A stretch of DNA of 39,315 nt from Acidimicrobiaceae bacterium. GTDB lineage: Bacteria; Actinomycetota; Acidimicrobiia; Acidimicrobiales; Poriferisodalaceae. A model generated the notes under the pieces. The model did not search any database and was not told where the DNA came from. It saw only the letters and a list, made by a program, of their open reading frames with translations. Shown piece by piece: positions 9,875-17,249 of the stretch; position 1 is the first letter of the stretch; every line of letters starts with the position of its first letter. The DNA is taken from assembly GCA_002719335.1 (NCBI GenBank), contig PBHE01000029.1, positions 1-39,315 of the forward strand. The letters run 5' to 3'. A program made the position numbers and the translations under genes.

Positions 9875-10618
9875 GTGGCGTTATCTAGTTTTGCCGGCGG
9901 TTCGTTATTCGGAACCAGATTCGGAGATGATCCCCCGCGAGTGATCGCACTACACGGCTGGGGTAGGAATCACCGAGATTTCGACCGTTGCCTGGAGGGA
10001 CTTAACGCTGTCAGTATCGATCTTCCGGGTTTTGGGGCATCTCCCGCTCCTCCTCAAGCAGGAGGGGCGGCTCTGTACGCAGACCTCGTCTCACCAATCT
10101 TGGATACATGCAGAACACCTGCGGTTCTAGTTGGGCACAGCTTCGGGGGTCGGGTTGCGGTGCACCTTGCGGAGCGTCGTCCCGCCGCCATCGGAGGCCT
10201 AGTACTTACCGGTGTCCCCCTGTTGCACCGCGCTCACCGAAGGGGGAAACCAGCGTTGCGTTACCAATTTGGTCGTATCCTGCACCGTTGGGGCCTGGTT
10301 GGTGACACCTATCTGGAGGGCCTTCGAGACAAGTACGGCAGTTCGGATTATCGAGCGGCTTCGGGAATCATGCGCGACGTATTGGTAACGGTGGTTAACG
10401 AGTCGTACGAAAAACAGTTACGGTCTATCTCCGCTCCCGTCGACCTTGTTTGGGGTGACGGCGACCAAGCTGCGCCCCCTGAAATCGCGGCTCGGGCTGA
10501 AGCGCTCCTGGCAGACGCGAGGCTGACGATCTTAGGGGGCGTCGATCATTTCGTTCCAAGTGGGGCTCCCGATGCGCTGCGCGAAGCGATCGACCGTCGT
10601 TTGGACGCGCTGGCATGA
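9875..10618 (+). CDS. Alpha/beta hydrolase
   Basis: 247 residues, GTG start. The oxyanion region HGWGRNHRDF (27-36), nucleophile elbow GHSFGG with S89, acid D194 or D196 in WGDGDQ, and H224 in GVDHFVPSG give a full catalytic triad. A cap of about 50 residues (RAHRRGKPALRYQF onward) lies between strand 6 and the acid. Substrate unknown. It overlaps the MurF-like gene by 4 nt (ATGA) and heads a run of four tightly packed genes with cell-wall ligases, so a role in envelope precursor or lipid handling is possible. Confidence 0.85.
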   Translation: MALSSFAGGSLFGTRFGDDPPRVIALHGWGRNHRDFDRCLEGLNAVSIDLPGFGASPAPPQAGGAALYADLVSPILDTCRTPAVLVGHSFGGRVAVHLAERRPAAIGGLVLTGVPLLHRAHRRGKPALRYQFGRILHRWGLVGDTYLEGLRDKYGSSDYRAASGIMRDVLVTVVNESYEKQLRSISAPVDLVWGDGDQAAPPEIAARAEALLADARLTILGGVDHFVPSGAPDALREAIDRRLDALA

Positions 10619-12135
10619 AGTCTTCCGACTTGTATGCGTTTCTTTGTTTCATTGGGGCTGTGTCTTCGGGAGCCCGTTGGCTTCGCGTCGCGCAGCGTGA
10701 GCATTACCTGGCATTTTCGACAACTCGTTTCGCTATTCGCTGGTGGACATTGGGGGTAGCTAATCCTGCGCTTGTCACCGTGGCGCTTGCAGCGGCAGCG
10801 TCATGTCTTTGGTTTCCGCCTGTTTGCATGATCACCGCGTTGGCCGTGTGTATTGGGCCGCTGGGGCTGGGTTTGCGGGGCAAAACCAGCCCTCTTGCAT
10901 GGACGAGACGGCTTCGAGCAGTGGCGTTCACTGCCTTTCTCTTTGTAGCGATCACTTCGTTGTTGTTTCGCCAGTTCGGTCTGGGACCCGCGGGCTGCGC
11001 CGCTGTCGCCTTGTTAACACCACTGGTAGTCGACACGGTTCTAGTGCTGTTGAAGCCCGTCGAGGGCAGACTTGCGCGTCGCTATGTCATCCAGGCGGCT
11101 GACGCCTTGGACCGCGTCAACCCCACACGGATCGCCGTGACTGGCTCTTATGGCAAGACCACTATCAAAGGCTACATATCGCATTTGTTATCAGGAACCT
11201 TCAGCGTGGTGGCGAGCCCTGCGAGCTTCAACAACAGCGCAGGTCTTTCCAGATCAGTTAACGAACACCTCGCTCAAGGCACAGAGGTATTCGTCGCTGA
11301 GATGGGCGCCTACGGTCCCGGGGAAATCGCGGACCTAGTGAGTTGGATTAGGCCGTCAATCTCGGTGTTGGCTGCTATAGGTCCGGTTCATCTCGAACGT
11401 TTCGGCGATCTCGACACGATCGTTGCTTCAAAAACTGAAGTCTTCTCAACCAGTCGGACAGCGATTGTGAATATAGATGCCTATGGGCTGGCCGAAGAGG
11501 CCGACCGACTCCAGGTTTCTGGTATCGATGTTTTGCGATGTTCGGCGAATGATCGAACTGCTGACGTTGTCGTCCTCAAACACCTTCAAGGTCTCCAAGT
11601 CATAGTTTCAGGCCGCCAAGTCCTCACGGGACTGTCTGTTGATGCAGCGCCAACCAACGTCGCGTGCGCCGTTGCCGTAGCAACAACTATGGGGATACCT
11701 GACGAAATTGTCGCTCAACGTCTAACGAACCTGCCCGCTGTCGAACACCGTGGCCAAGTACTGGTAAGCCAATCTGGTGTGACAGTCATTGATGACACCT
11801 ACAACAGCAATCCTGCTGGTGCGGCCTCGGCCCTAGAGACTTTGGGTGAACTCGACGCACCACGAAAGGCTGTAGTAACTCCCGGCATGGTCGAACTCGG
11901 GCATCGTCAGGTGGCAGAGAATCGGCGGTTGGGGGTCGATGCAAGTTTGGTGGCTGATGACCTAGTGATTGTCGGACGGACTAACAAATCCGCTCTTGTT
12001 ACGGGTTCAAGAGATGGCAATGCTCGGGTCCATTTCGTTTCAGGTCGTGAGGACGCAGTGAGGTGGGTTCGACAACACTTGAAAGCCGGAGACGCTGTCC
12101 TTTACGAGAATGATCTGCCCGATCATTACGCGTAG
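10615..12135 (+). CDS. MurF-like Mur ligase with N-terminal membrane domain
   Basis: 506 residues. Residues 1-150 contain about four hydrophobic segments (around 8-20, 50-85, 103-118 and 125-147) in place of the UDP-sugar-binding domain of ordinary MurF. From 170 the Mur ligase core follows: ATP loop TGSYGKTT (176-183), ASFNNSAGLS, FVAEMGAYGPGEI, a His-containing GPVHLERFG, and DDTYNSNP in the C-terminal domain. MurF adds D-Ala-D-Ala to the UDP-MurNAc-tripeptide; the next gene is a Ddl-like ligase, which makes that dipeptide. The lost N-domain suggests a membrane-bound substrate or an alternative peptide ligation. It may or may not be the cell's only MurF. Confidence 0.78.
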   Translation: MKSSDLYAFLCFIGAVSSGARWLRVAQREHYLAFSTTRFAIRWWTLGVANPALVTVALAAAASCLWFPPVCMITALAVCIGPLGLGLRGKTSPLAWTRRLRAVAFTAFLFVAITSLLFRQFGLGPAGCAAVALLTPLVVDTVLVLLKPVEGRLARRYVIQAADALDRVNPTRIAVTGSYGKTTIKGYISHLLSGTFSVVASPASFNNSAGLSRSVNEHLAQGTEVFVAEMGAYGPGEIADLVSWIRPSISVLAAIGPVHLERFGDLDTIVASKTEVFSTSRTAIVNIDAYGLAEEADRLQVSGIDVLRCSANDRTADVVVLKHLQGLQVIVSGRQVLTGLSVDAAPTNVACAVAVATTMGIPDEIVAQRLTNLPAVEHRGQVLVSQSGVTVIDDTYNSNPAGAASALETLGELDAPRKAVVTPGMVELGHRQVAENRRLGVDASLVADDLVIVGRTNKSALVTGSRDGNARVHFVSGREDAVRWVRQHLKAGDAVLYENDLPDHYA

Positions 12136-12164
12136 CGCTGGGAAAGCCGCTGAGCGGAGGTGAG

Positions 12165-13310
12165 GTGACATCTCGCCGAAGGGCATCTACGGTTTCATGG
12201 CAGATCATGAATCGTCCGGCAGTCTGCTTCGGCGGCCCATCCCCAGAACATGACATTTCGATCCTCACTGGATTACAAGCGGTTCGCGCTTTAGCTGAGG
12301 CTGGGAATGACGTGGTGGCACTGTATTGGTCCAAAACCGGTAACTGGTTCGAAGTTCCTTCCGATGTGGAACCAAGCGAATTTGCGGACGGACTCCCACG
12401 GTCAGCGGAGCCGGTCGTGCTTCAGCTTGGAGACGCCGGTGGGTTTTATCGGGTGACTAAACGGGGGAAACAAAGTCGGCTTGAGATCAGTGCCGTCGTG
12501 GTGTGTTGCCACGGCGGCCCGGGTGAAGACGGAAGCCTTCAGGCGATGTTTGATCTTGCGAGTGTCCGTTACACAGGCCCGAGTCGTTCCGGGGCAGCTC
12601 TAGGTATGGACAAATTGGCTTTTTCTGGCGTGATGGAGGCAGCCGGGTTATCTAGTTTGCCTCTTTATCTTGTGACGGAAGATCTCGCGCTTAATGAGGC
12701 TGGGCCGTTCATCGTTAAGCCGCGTTTTGGCGGTTCTTCCATAGGCATTGAGGTCGTAGAAAATCTAGAGACTGCGAATGCGCTTGTCCGAACTCAACCG
12801 TTGCTCCGCGAAGGTGCTGTCATTCAGAGGTACTTGAGTGATGCGATCGATCTGAATATTTCTGTCCGCACGTATCCTGAGGTAAGTCTGAGCGCAATCG
12901 AACGCCCACTACGTCCGGGGGATGACGGCATATATAGCTACGCAGACAAATACCTCGGGGGCCCTGAAGGGATGGCCAGCGCACCGCGGGAATTGCCTGC
13001 TGATCTGCCAATCCACGTGGAAGGCCAATTACGAACACTCGCTTCGCAGGTGGTCGAGTTAGCCATGGTGCAGTCGGTGGCTCGCATCGATTTCTTATGG
13101 AGCCCTCAGGGACTGTGGGTAAACGAAATCAATACAATTCCGGGGTCGCTCAGTTGGTATTTCTGGGCTCAAGAGGGGATACCGTTTGCGCGACTCCTGA
13201 CAGAAATGTTGGAAGAAGCTATCGAGAATCCGGTCAAGGGCTTTCGCACCGATGGAGCTGACGGCTCCGCGTTGCGCGATGTCGGGGCCATAGCTCACAA
13301 GTTGGCGTAA
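12165..13310 (+). CDS. D-alanine--D-alanine ligase family protein
   Basis: ATP-grasp enzyme of 381 residues that joins two D-Ala (or related) residues. Motifs: CFGGPSPEHDISILTG (21-36), GGPGEDGSLQAMFDLA, YTGPSRSGAALGMDK, ATP-binding FIVKPRFGGSSIGIEVVE, and the metal-binding end RIDFLW...VNEINTIPGSLS. The GTG at 12165 has GGAGG 4 nt upstream and is preferred; an ATG at 12207 starts directly before the Ddl homology but lacks a ribosome-binding site. It sits 29 nt after the MurF-like gene and overlaps the lipoprotein gene by one base (TAATG). It could be the main Ddl or a specialised paralogue. Confidence 0.88.
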   Translation: MTSRRRASTVSWQIMNRPAVCFGGPSPEHDISILTGLQAVRALAEAGNDVVALYWSKTGNWFEVPSDVEPSEFADGLPRSAEPVVLQLGDAGGFYRVTKRGKQSRLEISAVVVCCHGGPGEDGSLQAMFDLASVRYTGPSRSGAALGMDKLAFSGVMEAAGLSSLPLYLVTEDLALNEAGPFIVKPRFGGSSIGIEVVENLETANALVRTQPLLREGAVIQRYLSDAIDLNISVRTYPEVSLSAIERPLRPGDDGIYSYADKYLGGPEGMASAPRELPADLPIHVEGQLRTLASQVVELAMVQSVARIDFLWSPQGLWVNEINTIPGSLSWYFWAQEGIPFARLLTEMLEEAIENPVKGFRTDGADGSALRDVGAIAHKLA

Positions 13311-14251
13311 TGAAAAGCTGGCTCGGACTCTTGATGGTGCTGCCGTTTGCGCTTTCGTGCTCTTATCGCTCCACAGCAAATGATCAAACGGGGCAGGTCG
13401 CAAGAGACCTAGACGCGTCAGAAGAGCGTTGCGTGCAGGACCGTCTTTTGAAGGGGTGGGGGCTGGATCTTGTCGATCTTGCTGTGGATCTCAACCCGGA
13501 AGAAGAAATTGCTGTAGATATGGCTATCGAGTTGTGCCGGTTAGGACCTGGCGGGTCCCCCCAAGAGTCCTTGATACCGAATGATCAGCCTCAGGTATCT
13601 GAAAACCTTTTGCGTTCTCCAACGGTTTTTGACCCAACTGACCAAGCACCTGGCGAGGATCCCTTACTTGATGCTCTTTGGTTCGCATGTGGAGACGGCG
13701 ATGCCATTTCCTGTGATGAACTTTTTTATTCAGCACCTCGAGACAGCACATACGAGCAGTTTGCGTTCAGTTGCGGTGGGCGAAAAAATATGGACTGTTC
13801 GCTACTTCTAGGAAGAGAACAACCTGAGGGCGCTCTCACGTCTTTGACTCCCCCGCCCGGGGAAGATGAAGATCTGGACCGGTGGTGGTCTCTGTGTGCC
13901 GAGGGCAGCACGCGTGCCTGTGGCGAGTTGCGTCTGATCGCACCTAACCAATCCCTTTATGCCCAGTTCGGAATGAGTTGTGGAGCTCGAGGAACTAGCT
14001 ACTGCGCGCTGATTCTCGACGATGACGGCGAACCGCCAACGCTTAGGTCCTTGACACCAGACCAGAATCCCCCTGGCCAAGACCAATTACTTGACCAACT
14101 GTGGGAATTGTGCGGCAGTCGTGACGCTCGCGCCTGTAGGGACCTTTCCAAGTTCGCGCCTATTGACAGTCTCTACATGCAGTTCGGCGTTTCTTGTGGA
14201 GGTAGGGCAGTCGCCCCGTGCGCTCGCTTGTTCGCAGACCTAAAAGCTTGA
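13310..14251 (+). CDS. Putative lipoprotein with three identical-spacing Cys repeats
   Basis: 313 residues, exported: MKSWLGLLMVLPFALSC gives a signal peptide ending in a lipobox-like ALSC (Cys 17). Three repeats follow (about 114-167, 183-236 and 255-308), each with the consensus PG-D-LLD-LW--C-----AC-EL---AP--S-Y-QFG-SCG-R----C. Cysteines fall at 127/135/155/163, 196/204/224/232 and 268/276/296/304, with the same C-x7-C-x19-C-x7-C spacing every time, so two disulfides per unit are likely. Similar Cys modules occur in other actinobacterial secreted proteins, to my recollection. Position behind the cell-wall ligases suggests an envelope role; function unknown. Confidence 0.75.
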   Translation: MKSWLGLLMVLPFALSCSYRSTANDQTGQVARDLDASEERCVQDRLLKGWGLDLVDLAVDLNPEEEIAVDMAIELCRLGPGGSPQESLIPNDQPQVSENLLRSPTVFDPTDQAPGEDPLLDALWFACGDGDAISCDELFYSAPRDSTYEQFAFSCGGRKNMDCSLLLGREQPEGALTSLTPPPGEDEDLDRWWSLCAEGSTRACGELRLIAPNQSLYAQFGMSCGARGTSYCALILDDDGEPPTLRSLTPDQNPPGQDQLLDQLWELCGSRDARACRDLSKFAPIDSLYMQFGVSCGGRAVAPCARLFADLKA

Positions 14252-14256
14252 CCTCT

Positions 14257-14847
14257 CTAATCGGCAATCAGCGCCGCTCGAAGGAATTCGATGATTTCTC
14301 GTCGCGCTTTGACTAGGGAACGGAGATCCGGTTCTAGACCTAACGCCCGCATGACCTCGGGTTCGGTGGCCACACCGATTACCGCCGAATAGACCGCTAG
14401 TAACAACATGCGTGGCTCCAGACGTCGGAAACGGCCGGCGATCATTTCGGCTTCAACGAACCGCACCGCCTCGCCCAGCATGACGCTCATCGCTGATGCC
14501 AATGCTCCAGAAGCCGCACCACCCTGTCTAGAAACCAACCGGACGAGCCCCAGCACTTCCGGTCGGCGCGCCGCTAGGGAAAAGGTGGCGCGCACTAGGT
14601 CCTCAATGCGTTGAAAACCGCGGGCCTGTGGCTTGGAGGCTCCACTCAATGCGGATCCGAGTTCGTTGACTGCTAGCTCAATCGTCGCGGTAAGCAGATG
14701 TTCTTTTGACGAGAAGTGGTAAAGGATGGCCTGCTTCGTGATCCCAAGGTCGGTGGCCAACTCATCCAGCGACGTTGAGTCATACCCGCGCAATCCAAAT
14801 GCGGCCAACGATGTGTCCAAGATGCGTTCGCGGGTTTGGGCGGGCAC
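14257..14847 (-). CDS. TetR-family repressor, divergent from the SDR-HAD operon
   Basis: 196 residues. The N-terminal helix-turn-helix is typical: RERILDTSLAAFGLRGYDSTS, then LDELATDLGITKQAILYHFSSKEHLL. The C-terminal ligand-binding domain is variable, as expected. The GTG at 14847 has no ribosome-binding site, but TAGAAT lies 6 nt upstream. A perfect palindrome at 14878-14895 lies between this gene and the divergent operon and is the obvious operator, implying autoregulation and control of the lipid operon. The inducer could be an acyl-CoA or similar lipid, by analogy with other TetR proteins beside lipid genes; that is inference. Confidence 0.9.
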   Translation of the reverse strand: MPAQTRERILDTSLAAFGLRGYDSTSLDELATDLGITKQAILYHFSSKEHLLTATIELAVNELGSALSGASKPQARGFQRIEDLVRATFSLAARRPEVLGLVRLVSRQGGAASGALASAMSVMLGEAVRFVEAEMIAGRFRRLEPRMLLLAVYSAVIGVATEPEVMRALGLEPDLRSLVKARREIIEFLRAALIAD

Positions 14848-14853
14848 GGGGCC

Positions 14854-14859
14854 ATTCTA
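14854..14859 (-). promoter_or_regulatory. -10 hexamer TAGAAT for the TetR gene (leaderless)
   Basis: TAGAAT matches the consensus TATAAT in five of six bases and ends 6 nt before the GTG at 14847. Its -35 region would fall on the operator palindrome. Confidence 0.55.
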
Positions 14860-14877
14860 GGGTGAAATACGACATGG

Positions 14878-14895
14878 ACTTACCATTTGGTAAGT
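14878..14895. promoter_or_regulatory. TetR operator: perfect 8-2-8 palindrome
   Basis: ACTTACCA TT TGGTAAGT is an exact inverted repeat of 18 bp in the divergent intergenic region. It covers a possible -35 (TTACCA, 14880-14885) for the rightward operon, 17 bp from TAAAAC at 14903-14908, and the -35 region of the leftward tetR promoter. One repressor dimer pair could shut both promoters. Confidence 0.75.
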
Positions 14896-14915
14896 TATCT
14901 GCTAAAACTGTGAGT

Positions 14916-17249
14916 GTGATCAGCAAGTCCCTCTCGGGCAAGCGGATAGCGGTGACAGGAAGCACGGGGTTCCTCGGCACGGCTTTAGTAGAGCGCCTGT
15001 TGCGATCCGTGCCTGATTGCGAGCTGGTGTTACTCGTTCGACCCAACCGCCGGAATAGCGCTGAGCGCCGCGTTCAGCGAGAAATCTTCCGCAACGATGC
15101 CTTCGACACGCTCCGATCGCAGTGGGACGAGGATTTCGACGAAATTTGCGAACGACGCGTCTCAGTAATCTCAGGTGATGTCACGAGCGAAGGCCTTGGT
15201 CTCAATCAAACGGAACAGCAACTCTTTGCGTCATGTGATGTGGTCATTCACTCTGCCGCAGCCGTCAGCTTTGATAGCCCCCTCGATAGCTCAATCGAAA
15301 TTAATTTATTAGGACCTAATCGAATCCTGGACGTTCTCAAGCACGCATCTGCGACGCCGCACCTGATTTCAGTATCAACTTGCTACGTCGCTGGAAATCG
15401 ACGCGGTGACGCAAACGAAGAATTTCTCGCAGGCACACCCCTCCAAGTCGACGTCGATTGGCGAGCCGAGGTTGAGGCCGCTCGCCGGACCCGGGCGGAT
15501 CTCGATGCTCGAAGTCGAATACCCGAACAACTTTCTACTTTCCGTCAGGGCGCCAGAGAGGAGTTGGGTGCTGCCGGTGTACCGATGCTGGCAGCGAAAA
15601 CAGAGCAGCTGCGGAAGGGTTGGGTCAACGACCAAATGGTTGAGGCCGGCCGAAGTCGAGCGACCTCGCTTGGCTGGCCCGACGTCTACACCTATTCAAA
15701 AGCGTTGGGTGAAACAGCGCTCGTCGAACTTCACGGCGACATACCGGTAAGCGTCGTTCGCCCTTCAATTATCGAATCGGCTTGGGCAGAACCGTCTCCT
15801 GGCTGGATTCGCGGCTTTCGAATGGCCGAGCCGCTCATCGTGTCCTTTGCGAAAGGGGAACTAAACACTTTCCCCGGTTACCCCGAAGGACTTCTTGATG
15901 TAATCCCCGTGGATATGGTCGCGGCCGCCATCATTGCTGTGGCCGCAAAAGGTCCCGCAGAACAACCTGAGGTGTTCCAAGTCGCATCCGGCTCGACAAA
16001 CCCGCTTCGATTCAAGAAGTTTCTCGATACGGCTATGGAGTGGTTCCGAGAACATCCCGTCTACGACGCGAACGGGCATCCCACAGCAGGCACCGAATGG
16101 AAGTACGCGGGCTCCAGTGGTCTCGAAGAACAGCTTCAACGCGTAGTAAAAGCCTTCGACATCGCGGCAAAGATCATCAACCGGCTTCCCATCCGAGGAG
16201 AAAACAGTTTCACGAGCAAATTCGCTGAACGACGTCGCAATCTCGATCAGATCAAAGGCTACGTCGAGATCTACGGTGCCTACGGCAAGTGTGAAGCGCT
16301 GTACGGGATCGAACGAACTTTGTCGCTTTGGAATTCACTACCACCTGAAGATCAGCGCGAATTTGGTTTCGACCCGAGCGTCATTGATTGGCATCACTAC
16401 ATCACCGAGGTACACCTCCCAACCGTGGTCGTACAAGCTCGAGTGAAGACCAGCCCTGAAAAACGCACCGGACCAAGCCGCTCAGAGCGACTTCGCGGTG
16501 CAGTTCTCGACTCCGAAAGGCAGTTCGCGGCGTTCGATTTGGAAAACACGCTGATCGCGAGCAACGTAGTTGAGAGCTACGCGTGGCTCGCCACTCGACA
16601 TTTGGGCACACGGAAAAGGATCGAGTTCACTCTCCGAACTCTGAGTGAGACCCCTGGCCTATGGCGACGAGATAAACGTGACCGAACTGACTTCCTTCGT
16701 TACTTCTATCAGCGATACAAGGGTGCCTCAGTCGATCAGTTGGAAGTTGACGTAGCTGAAATGTTCAGCGAACTCATCTTGATAAAATCTTTCCCGGCAG
16801 GGCTAAGACGTGTGCGAGACCACCGAGCGGCTGGCCATAAGACGGTCTTAATTACCGGGGCCTTAGATGTCGCTGTTGAGCCCCTCCGTCCCCTTTTCGA
16901 TCACATAATCGCTGCGAGCATCGACCGCAGAAACGGCAAACTCACCGGCGAAATGCTCGCTGTTCCGCCTACGGGGGAAGTTCGGGCACAGCTCATGGTG
17001 AAGTGGGCCGAGCAGAACGGTCTCAACCCTGCGCAAGGAGTGGCTTACGCGGACTCCGCCTCCGATCTTCCGATGCTCGAGGCTGTGGGCTACCCAGTTG
17101 CAGTGAATCCCGAAACCCGGCTCGTAACGATCGCAGAAAAGCGCGGCTGGCTGACCGAGAACTGGCCCAAAACCGCCGGCGCTCCCAAACCGGTGTTGCC
17201 AATGGGTCAACGCCCAAGCCTTAGCAACGCGCACGAAGGAGCCCACTGA
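14916..17249 (+). CDS. Fatty acyl-CoA reductase-like SDR fused to HAD-IB domain
   Basis: About 777 residues. The N-terminal half is an extended SDR of the acyl-CoA or carboxylic-acid reductase type: TGSTGFLG NAD(P) loop (14-21), HSAAAVSF, SVSTCYVAG, and Y258-K262 in VYTYSKALGE. The C-terminal third (from about 535) is a HAD-IB phosphatase-like domain: motif I FDLENTL with nucleophile D541 but Glu at 543 where a second Asp is usual, LITGAL as motif II, and ADSASDLPML (D713, D717) as motif IV. The frame is open to 14775, but the operator lies inside that extension; GTG 14916 (or 14910) is preferred. It overlaps the next gene by one base. Likely reduces an acyl-CoA or handles a phospholipid precursor. 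Confidence 0.8.
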   Translation: MISKSLSGKRIAVTGSTGFLGTALVERLLRSVPDCELVLLVRPNRRNSAERRVQREIFRNDAFDTLRSQWDEDFDEICERRVSVISGDVTSEGLGLNQTEQQLFASCDVVIHSAAAVSFDSPLDSSIEINLLGPNRILDVLKHASATPHLISVSTCYVAGNRRGDANEEFLAGTPLQVDVDWRAEVEAARRTRADLDARSRIPEQLSTFRQGAREELGAAGVPMLAAKTEQLRKGWVNDQMVEAGRSRATSLGWPDVYTYSKALGETALVELHGDIPVSVVRPSIIESAWAEPSPGWIRGFRMAEPLIVSFAKGELNTFPGYPEGLLDVIPVDMVAAAIIAVAAKGPAEQPEVFQVASGSTNPLRFKKFLDTAMEWFREHPVYDANGHPTAGTEWKYAGSSGLEEQLQRVVKAFDIAAKIINRLPIRGENSFTSKFAERRRNLDQIKGYVEIYGAYGKCEALYGIERTLSLWNSLPPEDQREFGFDPSVIDWHHYITEVHLPTVVVQARVKTSPEKRTGPSRSERLRGAVLDSERQFAAFDLENTLIASNVVESYAWLATRHLGTRKRIEFTLRTLSETPGLWRRDKRDRTDFLRYFYQRYKGASVDQLEVDVAEMFSELILIKSFPAGLRRVRDHRAAGHKTVLITGALDVAVEPLRPLFDHIIAASIDRRNGKLTGEMLAVPPTGEVRAQLMVKWAEQNGLNPAQGVAYADSASDLPMLEAVGYPVAVNPETRLVTIAEKRGWLTENWPKTAGAPKPVLPMGQRPSLSNAHEGAH

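Noticed and set aside
14775-14915. Upstream start codons for the SDR-HAD protein
   Set aside because: This stretch overlaps the tetR gene and contains the operator; the reductase homology begins after residue V48 of the longer frame.
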